From positions 1 to 64,000 of the forward strand of contig NZ_QCZI01000003.1 in NCBI RefSeq assembly GCF_003097635.1: a stretch of 64,000 nucleotides of DNA. The letters run 5' to 3'. The notes beneath the pieces were generated by a model, which was not told the DNA's origin, ran no database searches, and worked only from the letters and a program-made list of their open reading frames with translations. Below, in pieces: positions 27,813-36,066 of this stretch. A program made the position numbers and the translations under genes. The DNA is from Flavobacterium psychrotolerans (GTDB taxonomy: Bacteria; Bacteroidota; Bacteroidia; Flavobacteriales; Flavobacteriaceae). Every line of letters starts with the position of its first letter. Within the stretch, counting starts at the first letter, position 1.

Positions 27813-27954
27813 ATCTTTGTCAAAGTTTTGAACTTTGACAAAGATGTTTAAAGATGTTAAAAAAAATAACCTTTGCCAAAGTTTTGAACTTTGGCAAAGA
27901 TGTTTAAAGATGTTAAAAAAATAACCTTTGTCAAAGTTTTGAACTTTGACAAAG
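27813..27954. repeat. Three tandem REP-like palindromes upstream of the methyltransferase
   Basis: Copies F (27813-27845), G (27871-27899) and H (27926-27954) repeat with a period of 55-56 bases, together with the linker AAAGATGTTAAAAAAA. Copy G has a paired change in both arms (GTCAAAG to GCCAAAG and CTTTGAC to CTTTGGC), which keeps the hairpin intact. Confidence 0.92.
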
Positions 27955-28042
27955 ATGTTCAAAGATGTTAAGAAAACCCAAATATAAATATAATTGTGGA
28001 ATTTAACCCTACGAAGAGTCTAGAACCCAGAAAGAATGCCAA

Positions 28043-28169
28043 AAACGTGAAACTTCACGTCATTGACGCCAAATTTTACGTTCCTGACGTAAAACTTCAC
28101 GTTGTATGATGCCAAATTTGATGTTCCTGACGTAAAGTTTCACGTTCCAGACGCCAAATTTGGCGTTTT
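28043..28169. repeat. Array of six 21-22 bp palindromic units
   Basis: Units start at 28043, 28064, 28085, 28107, 28128 and 28149; five are 21 bases and one is 22. Most begin TGACG and end ACGTTCC. Each has a 14-base dyad core, for example CGTGAAACTTCACG, CGTAAAGTTTCACG and CGCCAAATTTGGCG. Cores of the CGT-AAA and GCC-AAA types roughly alternate. It lies between the methyltransferase promoter side and the unknown gene at 28243. Confidence 0.9.
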
Positions 28170-28186
28170 TGACATAAGCACAAAAA

Positions 28187-28224
28187 AAATACCCTTTTAG
28201 AATGATACTTCTAAAAGGGTATTT
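28187..28224 (-). terminator. Terminator of the 163-residue gene
   Basis: Perfect 14-base stem AAATACCCTTTTAG / CTAAAAGGGTATTT with a 10-base loop; the preceding A run gives a U tract on the minus strand. Confidence 0.88.
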
Positions 28225-28242
28225 ACTTTTGGTTTTTGCAAC

Positions 28243-28734
28243 CTAAATTACTGGCGGCGTATCGACGGCTGGACTTGCAGTACCCGTTCTGCTAAAAAAC
28301 TGAGACAGTTCGTTTACTTTATTTTCGAAACCGGCAATTTTAGTTCCTGCTTTATATTGACTATAGCCATAATCGGTAAGTGCCGCTTGATAGTTGTCAA
28401 AATCATGTAGGATCTTGTTGTTTTCAAGACCGTCAATCATGCTTTGCAGTCTGGCAATAGTGGCTTGAATAAAATCTCTGGAGTCAAAATCGTTTTGAAA
28501 TTCAACCCAGTCCACATCGGGACTACTCAAGGTAGGCTGGTTGTTTCTAAAATCTCTGGATTTGTTCACAATCAACTTGTTTTGCTCATTGATGCTCCCG
28601 TATTTTTTGCGTTCATCGGCAGAGAGGTTTCTCAATTTTGCGGTCAAAGCCGTTTCTAGTGCGGTCAAGCTGGTTGCTACGGCTGTTTTTTCGGCCACCG
28701 TGTAATGCACGTTGTTTAAATTTTCAAATGGCAT
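28243..28734 (-). CDS. Unknown soluble helical protein
   Basis: 163 residues without signal peptide or membrane segment. Helical, Asn/Asp/Gln-rich sequence, with a short Pro/Thr-rich tail (TASPAVDTPPVI). I do not recognise a family. It has its own strong terminator and lies at the edge of the repeat-rich island, next to the 21-bp array. No catalytic motif can be seen. Confidence 0.65.
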   Translation of the reverse strand: MPFENLNNVHYTVAEKTAVATSLTALETALTAKLRNLSADERKKYGSINEQNKLIVNKSRDFRNNQPTLSSPDVDWVEFQNDFDSRDFIQATIARLQSMIDGLENNKILHDFDNYQAALTDYGYSQYKAGTKIAGFENKVNELSQFFSRTGTASPAVDTPPVI

Positions 28735-28996
28735 ACTAATTTTTTTTTAAAGATTTATAAATGATTTTCTCAAAATTAGAAAACGAAAATCATAAAAGAA
28801 ATCACTAATATTGGGGATATTTCACTTTTTTTCAAAAGAAAACAAATCATTGTAAACACGCGTGAAATAAGGGATTTTGTAGAAGTAAGAAAATCAATAT
28901 ATTCTTTTCTTAGAAATCGAAGCGTTATGGAATGTACGTTTTTAAATAAAAACAGAAATGTCTGCCCTAGGTTTTTTGGAATTCCTAAAGCGTAAA

Positions 28997-29449
28997 TTAT
29001 TCTCTGTTTTTACTGTCAATTAGTATCGTTACCGGCCCGTCATTGAGCAATGACACTTTCATATCCGCTCCAAAAATGCCAGTTTGCACTTTCTTTCCCA
29101 ATTCGATTTCCAGTTTTTTTACGAAATTTTCGTACAACGGAATGGCAATTTCTGGTTTTGATGCTTTGATGTAAGAAGGGCGATTCCCTTTTTTGGTTAG
29201 GGCATGGAGCGTAAACTGGCTTACCACAATTATATCTCCACCAACATCTTGAACAGACATATTCATCACGTCATTTTCGTCACCAAAAATGCGAAGATTT
29301 ACAACTTTGCTCGCTAACCAATCAATATCTTCTTTAGTATCGGCATCTTCAATTCCGACTAGAACTAACAGTCCTTTTTGGATTTCGGCCACGATTTTAG
29401 AATCAATTGTTACGGAAGCTTCAGAAACTCTTTGGATTACAACTTTCAT
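28997..29449 (-). CDS. dtd: D-aminoacyl-tRNA deacylase
   Basis: 150 residues, usual length. MKVVIQRVSEASV at the N-terminus, VVSQFTLHA with the catalytic Thr-containing strand, and MKVSLLNDGPVTILID at the end are DTD motifs. It hydrolyses D-aminoacyl-tRNAs and mischarged glycyl-tRNA. It starts 24 bases after rsgA and is probably co-transcribed with it. Confidence 0.94.
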   Translation of the reverse strand: MKVVIQRVSEASVTIDSKIVAEIQKGLLVLVGIEDADTKEDIDWLASKVVNLRIFGDENDVMNMSVQDVGGDIIVVSQFTLHALTKKGNRPSYIKASKPEIAIPLYENFVKKLEIELGKKVQTGIFGADMKVSLLNDGPVTILIDSKNRE

Positions 29450-29473
29450 TATTGAAATTGATTTTTGAGATTT

Positions 29474-30451
29474 TTACTCCCTCGATTTATCACTTATAAT
29501 CCTGTCCTCATTGTGAATGTCGGTGCGGTAATGCTCATCATCTCCTTCCAAAATCTTCAAATAACTTTTATAGCGAGACCAAGCGATCTCGTCTTTTTCT
29601 AATGCAGCTTTGATGGCACAATGGGGCTCGTCTTTATGCAGGCAATTATTAAACTTGCATTGGTCTTTGAGCTTAAAAAACTCCGGAAAATAACCGCTGA
29701 TTTCTGCTGGTTCCATATCAACCATGCCAAAACCTTTGATTCCGGGCGTGTCAATAATTCGGGCATCAAAAGACAAATCATACATTTCTGCAAAAGTCGT
29801 CGTGTGCTGTCCTTGCTTGCTGGCTTCGGAAATCGTTTTTGTTTTTAAATGCAAAGAAGGTTCCATGGCATTGACCAATGTTGATTTTCCCACACCAGAA
29901 TGCCCAGAAAACATACTCACTTTGCCAATCATCATTTCTTTTAATGCTTCAATCCCTTTCATTTCAGTCGAAGAAACGCGCAGGCATTTATATCCAATTT
30001 CTTGGTACACGTGTTGCATATACAATTGCTCGTTAAGGGTAGCTTCGTCAAAAGTATCTATTTTATTAAATACCAAAACAGTTTCAATTCCGTAGGCTTC
30101 GGCAGTTACCAAAAACCGATCAATAAAATTAAATGTAGTTGGTGGATTATTTATAGTAACCAGTAAGAAAACCCGATCAATATTTGAAGCAATAATGTGC
30201 ATTTGGTGCGACAAGTTGACCGATTTTCGAACGATATAATTCTTCCTGTCGTGAATTTTATGGATTGTTCCCGTTACGGTGTCCGATGTTTCTTCGAGCT
30301 CATAATCTACAATATCCCCCACAGCAATCGGATTGGTACTTTTGATGCCTTTCATGCGAAATTTCCCTTTCATACGGCATTCCATAAAATCTCCTTGTTC
30401 GGATTTCACGGTGTACCAACTTCCTGTAGATTTATAAACGGTTCCTGTCAT
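29474..30451 (-). CDS. rsgA: Ribosome small-subunit-dependent GTPase A
   Basis: 325 residues. An OB-fold N-terminus (about 1-75) is followed by a circularly permuted GTPase domain: FNKID (G4) comes before GHSGVGKSTLVN (G1) and DTPGIKGF (G3). A C-terminal zinc motif CKFNNCLHKDEPHC follows. It helps late 30S subunit maturation. A minus-strand TACCTTTG box lies at 30457-30464, only 6 bases before the ATG, so the mRNA may be nearly leaderless. Confidence 0.94.
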   Translation of the reverse strand: MTGTVYKSTGSWYTVKSEQGDFMECRMKGKFRMKGIKSTNPIAVGDIVDYELEETSDTVTGTIHKIHDRKNYIVRKSVNLSHQMHIIASNIDRVFLLVTINNPPTTFNFIDRFLVTAEAYGIETVLVFNKIDTFDEATLNEQLYMQHVYQEIGYKCLRVSSTEMKGIEALKEMMIGKVSMFSGHSGVGKSTLVNAMEPSLHLKTKTISEASKQGQHTTTFAEMYDLSFDARIIDTPGIKGFGMVDMEPAEISGYFPEFFKLKDQCKFNNCLHKDEPHCAIKAALEKDEIAWSRYKSYLKILEGDDEHYRTDIHNEDRIISDKSRE

Positions 30452-30556
30452 AACTGCAAAGGTAATTAGTTTGTTTCAGGTTTACTACGCCTGTTCCTAT
30501 TTTATGTCTGGGAAAAATTAAAAGTATGGGGTATTTCTTATTGTCAAAAAATAAAA

Positions 30557-30586
30557 AATCCCCACAATTCAAAAACTGTGGAGATT
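30557..30586 (-). terminator. Terminator of the aromatic operon
   Basis: AATCCCCACA pairs with TGTGGAGATT (one mismatch) around ATTCAAAAAC, 21 bases after the aroG/Q stop; A-rich flank gives a U tract on the minus strand. Confidence 0.7.
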
Positions 30587-30606
30587 CATTTTATGGAAAA
30601 TACTTA

Positions 30607-31689
30607 TTAAGAATTCAATATTTTTTCTTGATGTTCGATACTTTCTTGGTGAATTCCTTTGAATAATTTAACGATAAACTCTTCAGTCAATCCTTTTTTT
30701 GCGCCTTCAGCTATCATTTTTACTTGGATTTCATTCCAACGGTTATTTTGAAGAACGGCAACATTAGCATCTTTTTTCACTTGACCAATTTCGTCAGCTA
30801 CTTTCATTCGTTTTCCTAACAATTCCAATAAATTAGCATCCAAAACATCGATATTAGCTCTCAATTTTGTCATTTTATTGGCAAACTCATCGGTATCACC
30901 GCTCACTTTTCTAACTTTCAAATCCTTAAAAATTTGTTTCAAAGCGTCAGGAGTTACTTGTTGTGCAGCATCACTCCAGGCATTATCGGGATCGGTATGC
31001 GTTTCGATAATCATCCCATCATAATTCAAATCTAAAGCCTCTTGCGTTACTTCAAGAATCATATCGCGATTTCCTGTAATATGTGATGGGTCAATAATTA
31101 AAGGTAAATCAGGGAATTTATTTTGCAATTCAATAGCAATTTGCCATTCTGGAATGTTTCTATATTTTGTTTTTTCGTAAGTAGAAAAACCTCTGTGAAT
31201 AACTCCTAAATTTTTGATTCCGGCAGCATACAAACGCTCTACACCACCCAACCATAAAGCCATATCAGGATTCACCGGATTTTTAATCAATACAATTTTG
31301 TCGGTTCCTTTCAAAGTATCGGCAATCTCTTGAACTGCAAACGGATTTGCAGTTGTACGAGCGCCAACCCATAAAACGTCGATATCATTTTCTAAAGCCA
31401 ATTTACAGTGAGCCGCAGTAGCAACTTCCGTTCCCATTAGCAATCCTGTTTCCGCTTTTGCTTTTTTCAACCATTTCAATCCGATTTCACCAACACCTTC
31501 AAATCCTCCCGGACGCGTTCTTGGTTTCCAGATTCCAGCTCTAAAAACGCTTACGTCTGAATCTTTCAATTCATGTGCAATTTTCAAAACTTGTTCTTCG
31601 GTTTCAGCACTACAAGGTCCTGCTATCACAAATGGATGAGTCAAATTGAATTCGTTCAACCAATTTCTCATTTCTTTCTTATTTTCCAT
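30607..31689 (-). CDS. Bifunctional DAHP synthase / chorismate mutase
   Basis: 360 residues. Residues about 1-260 are a DAHP synthase of the KDO8P-synthase-like class (VIAGPCSAETEEQV, GIWKPRTRPGGFEGVG, IIDPSHITGNRDM). Residues about 270-360 are an AroQ-type chorismate mutase (LRANIDVLDANLLELLGKRMKVADEIGQVKK). The fusion starts the shikimate pathway and also converts chorismate to prephenate, the substrate of the two genes upstream. It is the last gene of the four-gene operon. The fused mutase usually serves as the feedback sensor for prephenate. Confidence 0.92.
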   Translation of the reverse strand: MENKKEMRNWLNEFNLTHPFVIAGPCSAETEEQVLKIAHELKDSDVSVFRAGIWKPRTRPGGFEGVGEIGLKWLKKAKAETGLLMGTEVATAAHCKLALENDIDVLWVGARTTANPFAVQEIADTLKGTDKIVLIKNPVNPDMALWLGGVERLYAAGIKNLGVIHRGFSTYEKTKYRNIPEWQIAIELQNKFPDLPLIIDPSHITGNRDMILEVTQEALDLNYDGMIIETHTDPDNAWSDAAQQVTPDALKQIFKDLKVRKVSGDTDEFANKMTKLRANIDVLDANLLELLGKRMKVADEIGQVKKDANVAVLQNNRWNEIQVKMIAEGAKKGLTEEFIVKLFKGIHQESIEHQEKILNS

Positions 31690-31756
31690 CTTTTCTAATT
31701 TTTGTTTTTTATTATTTTATTTTGTGTTGTTCGTTTTTACTGTAGACTGCAACTGA

Positions 31757-32611
31757 CTATTTTTTCATTCCGTTTAATATTTCTTTTATTTTATTCACAC
31801 TTTGCATTTCATTGTAAATTGCATCATAATCCTCATTCAGCAATAACTCTTTGAACTTTGATAAATTGGAAATATATTCCTCCAATGTTTTTACCACTTG
31901 TTTATTATTTTGTTTAAAAATGGGCGTCCACATCGCCGGGGAACTTTTCGCTAATCGAACCGTACTTTCAAATCCAGAACCCGCCATATCAAAAATATCT
32001 TGTTCGTCTTTTTCTTTATCGATCACCGTTTTGCCTAGCATAAATGCGCTAATGTGGGACAAATGCGACACATAGGCAATATGTTTGTCGTGCGATTTCG
32101 GATCCATATACCGGATTCTCATTCCCATGCTTTTAAACAGTTCTACTGCTTTTTCCTGCAATTTAAAAGTGGTCTTCTCTACCTCACAAATGATGTTTGT
32201 TTTCCCTCGAAACAAACCTTTTATTGCTGCCGAAGGTCCGGAAAATTCTGTTCCCGCAATAGGATGCGTTGCTATAAAATTTCTTCTTTTAGGATGGTGG
32301 GCAACTGCTTCGCAAACAGGCGTTTTGGTAGAACCTACTTCAAAAACGATGGTATTCTCGCCAATAGAATCCAAAACTTTAGGCAAAACTGTAAGCGCAA
32401 TATCTACAGGAACTGAAACAATTACGAAATCAGCATCGACCAAATCTTCATAGGTCGCCGTTGCATCAATAACTCCTAAAGCTATGGCTTCTTGCAAATG
32501 ACTTTCGTTACTGTCAATTCCATAAATAGTCGCTTTCGGATGTAGAGATTTGATGTCCAATACCATTGAACCACCTATTAATCCTATTCCTATTACGTAA
32601 ACATTAGTCAT
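31757..32611 (-). CDS. tyrA: Prephenate dehydrogenase
   Basis: 284 residues. NVYVIGIGLIGGSMVLDI is the NAD-binding Rossmann motif (GxGxxG), FIATHPIAGTEFSGP the prephenate-site His motif, and YVSHLSHISAFML the helical-domain motif. It makes 4-hydroxyphenylpyruvate for tyrosine. No ACT domain is present. It lies 61 bases after the aminotransferase gene, with a gap made of simple AAAGTT/AATTCGTAATTC repeats. Confidence 0.92.
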   Translation of the reverse strand: MTNVYVIGIGLIGGSMVLDIKSLHPKATIYGIDSNESHLQEAIALGVIDATATYEDLVDADFVIVSVPVDIALTVLPKVLDSIGENTIVFEVGSTKTPVCEAVAHHPKRRNFIATHPIAGTEFSGPSAAIKGLFRGKTNIICEVEKTTFKLQEKAVELFKSMGMRIRYMDPKSHDKHIAYVSHLSHISAFMLGKTVIDKEKDEQDIFDMAGSGFESTVRLAKSSPAMWTPIFKQNNKQVVKTLEEYISNLSKFKELLLNEDYDAIYNEMQSVNKIKEILNGMKK

Positions 32612-32672
32612 AAAGTCTTAAAGTTATAAAGTTGAAAGTTATAATAACCCCCAAATTCGTAATTCATAATTT

Positions 32673-33824
32673 TCAATTCGTAATTCTCAAAATTGCCTCT
32701 TGAACTTTTTCCTCTTTTACACATAATGCAAATCGGATATACCCTTCACCATTTGAACCAAAAATAGTTCCCGGCGTAATAAAAATTGATTTTTCGTATA
32801 ATATCTTATCAATAAAATCTTCTGCAGATGTGATTCCGGCTGGCAATTTGGCCCAAACAAATAATCCAACACCTTCTTTGTATACTTTACATCCTAATTT
32901 CTCAGCTAGTTGTTCGGTAAGAATTCTGCGTTTTCTATAAATCGAATTCATCGATTGAAACCAAGTCTTGTCACTTTTTAAAGCCTCGATTGCTCCTTTT
33001 TGAATCCCGAAAAACATTCCGCTGTCCATGTTGCTTTTTACTTTCAAAACCGCATCGATACAAGCTGCATTTCCTAAAACCATTCCCACTCGCCAACCTG
33101 CCATATTGAAGGTTTTGGATAGTGAATTCAGTTCCAACGCTACATCTTTTGCTCCTTCCACTTGCAACAAACTCATCGGATTGTCATTCAACACAAAACT
33201 ATACGGATTATCATTAACTAATAGGATGTCATGTTTTTTGGCGAAAGCCACTAATTTTTCAAACAATTGCAAACTTCCTCTCGCTCCTGTTGGCATGTGT
33301 GGATAACCCATCCACATGATTTTTACTTTGGACAAATCCAACTTTTCTAAAGTTTCTATATCAGGTTCCCAATTATTAACTTCATTTAAATCATAATAAA
33401 CAGGCACTGCGCCAACCAAATTCGTCACTGAAGTATAGGTTGGATATCCTGGATTTGGAATCAAAACCTGGTCACCTTCATTCAAGAAAGCCAGTGAAAT
33501 ATGCATAATCCCTTCTTTTGAACCCATTAAAGGCAAAATCTCCGTATTCGGATTTAACTCCACCATAAAGTTGTTCTGGTAAAAATTGGCCATCCCTTTT
33601 CTCAATTCCGGCAACCCCTGATAACTTTGGTATTGATGTGCGTTTTCTTCTTGCATCGCCAAAACTACTGCGTCAATAACCGCTTGTGAAGGGGATAAAT
33701 CTGGACTACCAATTCCCATATTGATAACGGGTTTCCCTTCAGAAATCAGTTGTCGCACCTCTCTCAGTTTTGAAGAAAAATAGTATTCTTCGACAACTTC
33801 TAAACGTTTCGCTGTGGTAATCAT
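32673..33824 (-). CDS. Class I/II aminotransferase, probably aromatic
   Basis: 383 residues. SLSKTFNMAGWRVGMVLGN carries the PLP lysine, NPGYPTYTSV is the substrate-loop motif, and YIRFALCVKEEKVQEAILRI is the C-terminal Arg motif. Its place between prephenate dehydratase and dehydrogenase genes suggests that it forms Phe and Tyr from the keto acids. The start codon overlaps the pheA stop (ATGA), so translation is coupled. An LL-diaminopimelate-type substrate is less likely but cannot be excluded. Confidence 0.87.
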   Translation of the reverse strand: MITTAKRLEVVEEYYFSSKLREVRQLISEGKPVINMGIGSPDLSPSQAVIDAVVLAMQEENAHQYQSYQGLPELRKGMANFYQNNFMVELNPNTEILPLMGSKEGIMHISLAFLNEGDQVLIPNPGYPTYTSVTNLVGAVPVYYDLNEVNNWEPDIETLEKLDLSKVKIMWMGYPHMPTGARGSLQLFEKLVAFAKKHDILLVNDNPYSFVLNDNPMSLLQVEGAKDVALELNSLSKTFNMAGWRVGMVLGNAACIDAVLKVKSNMDSGMFFGIQKGAIEALKSDKTWFQSMNSIYRKRRILTEQLAEKLGCKVYKEGVGLFVWAKLPAGITSAEDFIDKILYEKSIFITPGTIFGSNGEGYIRFALCVKEEKVQEAILRITN

Positions 33825-34648
33825 GGCTTTGTATTTTTATATTCGCCCAACACTTTAAAGTATTCGGCCATAATTTCTAACAGTAATTTTGCTTTGGCGT
33901 AATCCTCATATTTTTCGAATGTAACATCTACGAAAAAGGAATATTTCCAAGGCGTTTCTATTTTGGGCAAAGATTGGATTTTAGTTAAATTCAACTTGCA
34001 ATCGCTCATTACATTCAAAACTGCCGCCAAACTCCCACGTTTGTGATCCAATTCAAATTTAATGGAAGCCCGATTAATTTCATTTTCTGCAACAAATGAA
34101 TTTTCTTTTTTGATGATAACAAATCGGGTCATGTTATTATTTATGGTTTGAATTTCGGGAGCCAGAATTTCTAAATCGTACATTTCCGATGCCGTTTTAC
34201 TGGCAATTGCCGCAATACCTTTTAATTGGTTTTCATGGATTCTTCTTGCGGTTTCGGCCGTATCTTTATCTTCAACCAATTTTATATTGGGATGTTTTTT
34301 CAGAAACTCCATACATTGCAATAATGCCATCGGGTGGGAATGTACTTCTTGAATATCCTCCATTTTCTGCCCCCTTAAAGCCATTAAATTTTGATGAATA
34401 TCTAAATAATGCTCCCCTATTATGTGTAAATTATTTTTGTCAATCAAAGCATAATTTGGAATAATTGGCCCTGCAATGGAGTTTTCAATGGCCATGACCG
34501 CTTGATCTGATTTGCCTGACATCAAACTGTCAATCAACTCTTCAAACGACAGGCATTCGTCCACTTCAACATCCTTATTGTAGCATTCCTGTGCCACTTG
34601 ATGATGAAAAGAACCTTTAATACCTTGTATTGCAATTTTTGTTCTCAT
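33821..34648 (-). CDS. pheA: Prephenate dehydratase
   Basis: 275 residues. IAIQGIKGSFHHQVAQECY is the N-terminal dehydratase motif, AVMAIENSIAGPI follows, and NNMTRFVIIKKE contains the catalytic TRF motif. The C-terminal part (about 195-275, GSLAAVLNVMSDCKLNLTKIQSLP) is an ACT domain for feedback by phenylalanine. No chorismate mutase is fused here; that activity is in the last operon gene. It is the first structural gene after the attenuator at 34655-34791. Confidence 0.92.
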   Translation of the reverse strand: MRTKIAIQGIKGSFHHQVAQECYNKDVEVDECLSFEELIDSLMSGKSDQAVMAIENSIAGPIIPNYALIDKNNLHIIGEHYLDIHQNLMALRGQKMEDIQEVHSHPMALLQCMEFLKKHPNIKLVEDKDTAETARRIHENQLKGIAAIASKTASEMYDLEILAPEIQTINNNMTRFVIIKKENSFVAENEINRASIKFELDHKRGSLAAVLNVMSDCKLNLTKIQSLPKIETPWKYSFFVDVTFEKYEDYAKAKLLLEIMAEYFKVLGEYKNTKP

Positions 34649-34654
34649 ATACTC

Positions 34655-34685
34655 AAAAAAAAATCCCGATTTTCATCAGGATTGT
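34655..34685 (-). terminator. Attenuator (terminator/antiterminator) of the aromatic operon
   Basis: On the minus strand the terminator is AATCCTGAT-GAAA-ATCGGGATT followed by a run of T (34683-34655). It ends only six bases before the pheA start codon. An alternative pairing is visible: AGGATTGT just after the leader-peptide stop (34735-34728) is exactly complementary to ACAATCCT (34685-34678), which contains the 5' arm of the terminator. The two structures exclude each other, as in classical amino-acid attenuation. Confidence 0.85.
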
Positions 34686-34734
34686 ATATTAGTTTTATTT
34701 GTTTCTTGTTTCTCAAATAACCATAGCACAATCC

Positions 34735-34791
34735 TTACTTCCTAAAGAAGAAGTAATAAGTGTTGCTAAAATAAAAACGGTTATTGGACAT
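34735..34791 (-). CDS. Phe/Tyr-rich leader peptide of the aromatic operon
   Basis: An 18-codon frame, MSNNRFYFSNTYYFFFRK, in which 5 codons are Phe and 3 are Tyr. It ends in TAA at 34737-34735, directly at the antiterminator strand. The promoter is 30 bases upstream and pheA starts 86 bases after the stop. Ribosome stalling at the Tyr-Tyr-Phe-Phe-Phe run when charged tRNA is scarce would leave the antiterminator strand free and allow read-through. The peptide itself is unlikely to have a function. Confidence 0.88.
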   Translation of the reverse strand: MSNNRFYFSNTYYFFFRK

Positions 34792-34820
34792 TTTGTTTTC
34801 TTTATTTTATTAAATCTTCG

Positions 34821-34851
34821 CAAATGTATAAATAATTTTTAGCTCCCCCAA
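34821..34851 (-). promoter_or_regulatory. Promoter of the aromatic operon
   Basis: On the minus strand TACATTTG (34821-34828) follows TTG (34849-34851) with a 20-base spacer. Transcription would start near 34815, giving a leader of about 165 nucleotides. Confidence 0.82.
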
Positions 34852-35123
34852 AAAAAAGCAGCGTTTTATTGAACAAAAGGAGAATTACCAATTTAAAAGG
34901 TATTTTGATATATAATTATCAAAAAAAATCAAAAAAATTACATTTAAACAACTGTTTTAAACTTTTATAAGCCTTCTTCGTTTGTCATTTCCAATTAATT
35001 TATTAACAAAAGGGAATAACTTCAGCATCCAAGTGTAATAAAATTAATTTTTAAAGGAATAGATTGTCTCTTAAAAAACAATAATTCAATGATTTTTCTG
35101 TTTACTTTTGTTCCAAATAATAA

Positions 35124-36026
35124 ATGATGTCAATAGAAGTAAATAATATTTCGAAAAGTTACGGTACCCAAAAAGCGCTAGACAACATCTCTTTTTCAAT
35201 AAAAAAAGGAGAAATCGTGGGTTTTCTTGGCCCGAATGGTGCTGGAAAATCAACATTAATGAAAATATTGACAACCTATATTGCTGCGGATGAAGGCTCG
35301 GCGTTGGTGAACGGAAATGACGTGAATTTGCAACAAAAAGCCGTTCAAGAATCTATAGGATACTTACCGGAGCACAATCCGTTATATTTAGATTTATATG
35401 TGAGGGAATATTTGGAGTTTAATGCTGACGTGTATAAAATGCCAAAATCCAGAATCGAAGAAGTGATTCAACTCACTGGATTATCATCTGAAAGTTACAA
35501 GAAAATTGGACAATTGTCTAAAGGGTTTCGTCAGCGCGTGGGATTGGCTAGTGCACTATTACACAATCCAGATGTTTTGATTTTAGACGAACCTACGACA
35601 GGACTAGATCCAAACCAATTATTAGAAATTAGAAATGTGATTAAAAATGTTGGGAAAGACAAAACCGTTTTTCTTTCTACCCATATCATGCAGGAAGTAG
35701 AAGCCATTTGCGATCGCGTGATTATCATCAACAACGGGAAAATTGTTACGGATAAAAAACTGGATAAATTAATTTCGGCTGATAAAGAGCAAGTCATCGA
35801 AGTGGAATTTGATTACAAAATCGAGGAAGAAGCTATTGCTAAAATCCCTAATTTAAAATCCTATAAAAATACCCATGATATGATTTGGGAATTGACTTTT
35901 GTTTCCGACACCGACATGCGTCCAGCTGTTTTTGATTTTGCCCGTGACAATGGCCTAAAAACGTTACAGCTCAATCAGAAAAATAAAAATCTAGAAACGC
36001 TTTTTAGGGAGATAACTAAGAAATAA
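35124..36026 (+). CDS. gldA: Gliding-motility ABC transporter ATPase GldA
   Basis: 300 residues. Walker A GPNGAGKSTLM, signature LSKGFRQRVGLASAL, Walker B VLILDEPTTGLDP and switch His in FLSTHIMQEVE are all intact. The C-terminal 80 residues match the extension of GldA. In Flavobacterium GldA works with the GldF and GldG membrane proteins in gliding motility; those genes are not in this window. A TACTTTTG box at 35103-35110 lies just upstream without a clear TTG. Start may be at the second ATG (35127). An ordinary DrrA/NatA-type ATPase is the alternative. Confidence 0.87.
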   Translation: MMSIEVNNISKSYGTQKALDNISFSIKKGEIVGFLGPNGAGKSTLMKILTTYIAADEGSALVNGNDVNLQQKAVQESIGYLPEHNPLYLDLYVREYLEFNADVYKMPKSRIEEVIQLTGLSSESYKKIGQLSKGFRQRVGLASALLHNPDVLILDEPTTGLDPNQLLEIRNVIKNVGKDKTVFLSTHIMQEVEAICDRVIIINNGKIVTDKKLDKLISADKEQVIEVEFDYKIEEEAIAKIPNLKSYKNTHDMIWELTFVSDTDMRPAVFDFARDNGLKTLQLNQKNKNLETLFREITKK

Positions 36027-36066
36027 GAGAGATTTTTAAGTTCCTAAAATTTTCTGAACACAGACA

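Noticed and set aside
28043-28169. CRISPR array.
   Set aside because: Units are contiguous, palindromic and 21-22 bases with no unique spacers, and there are no cas genes.
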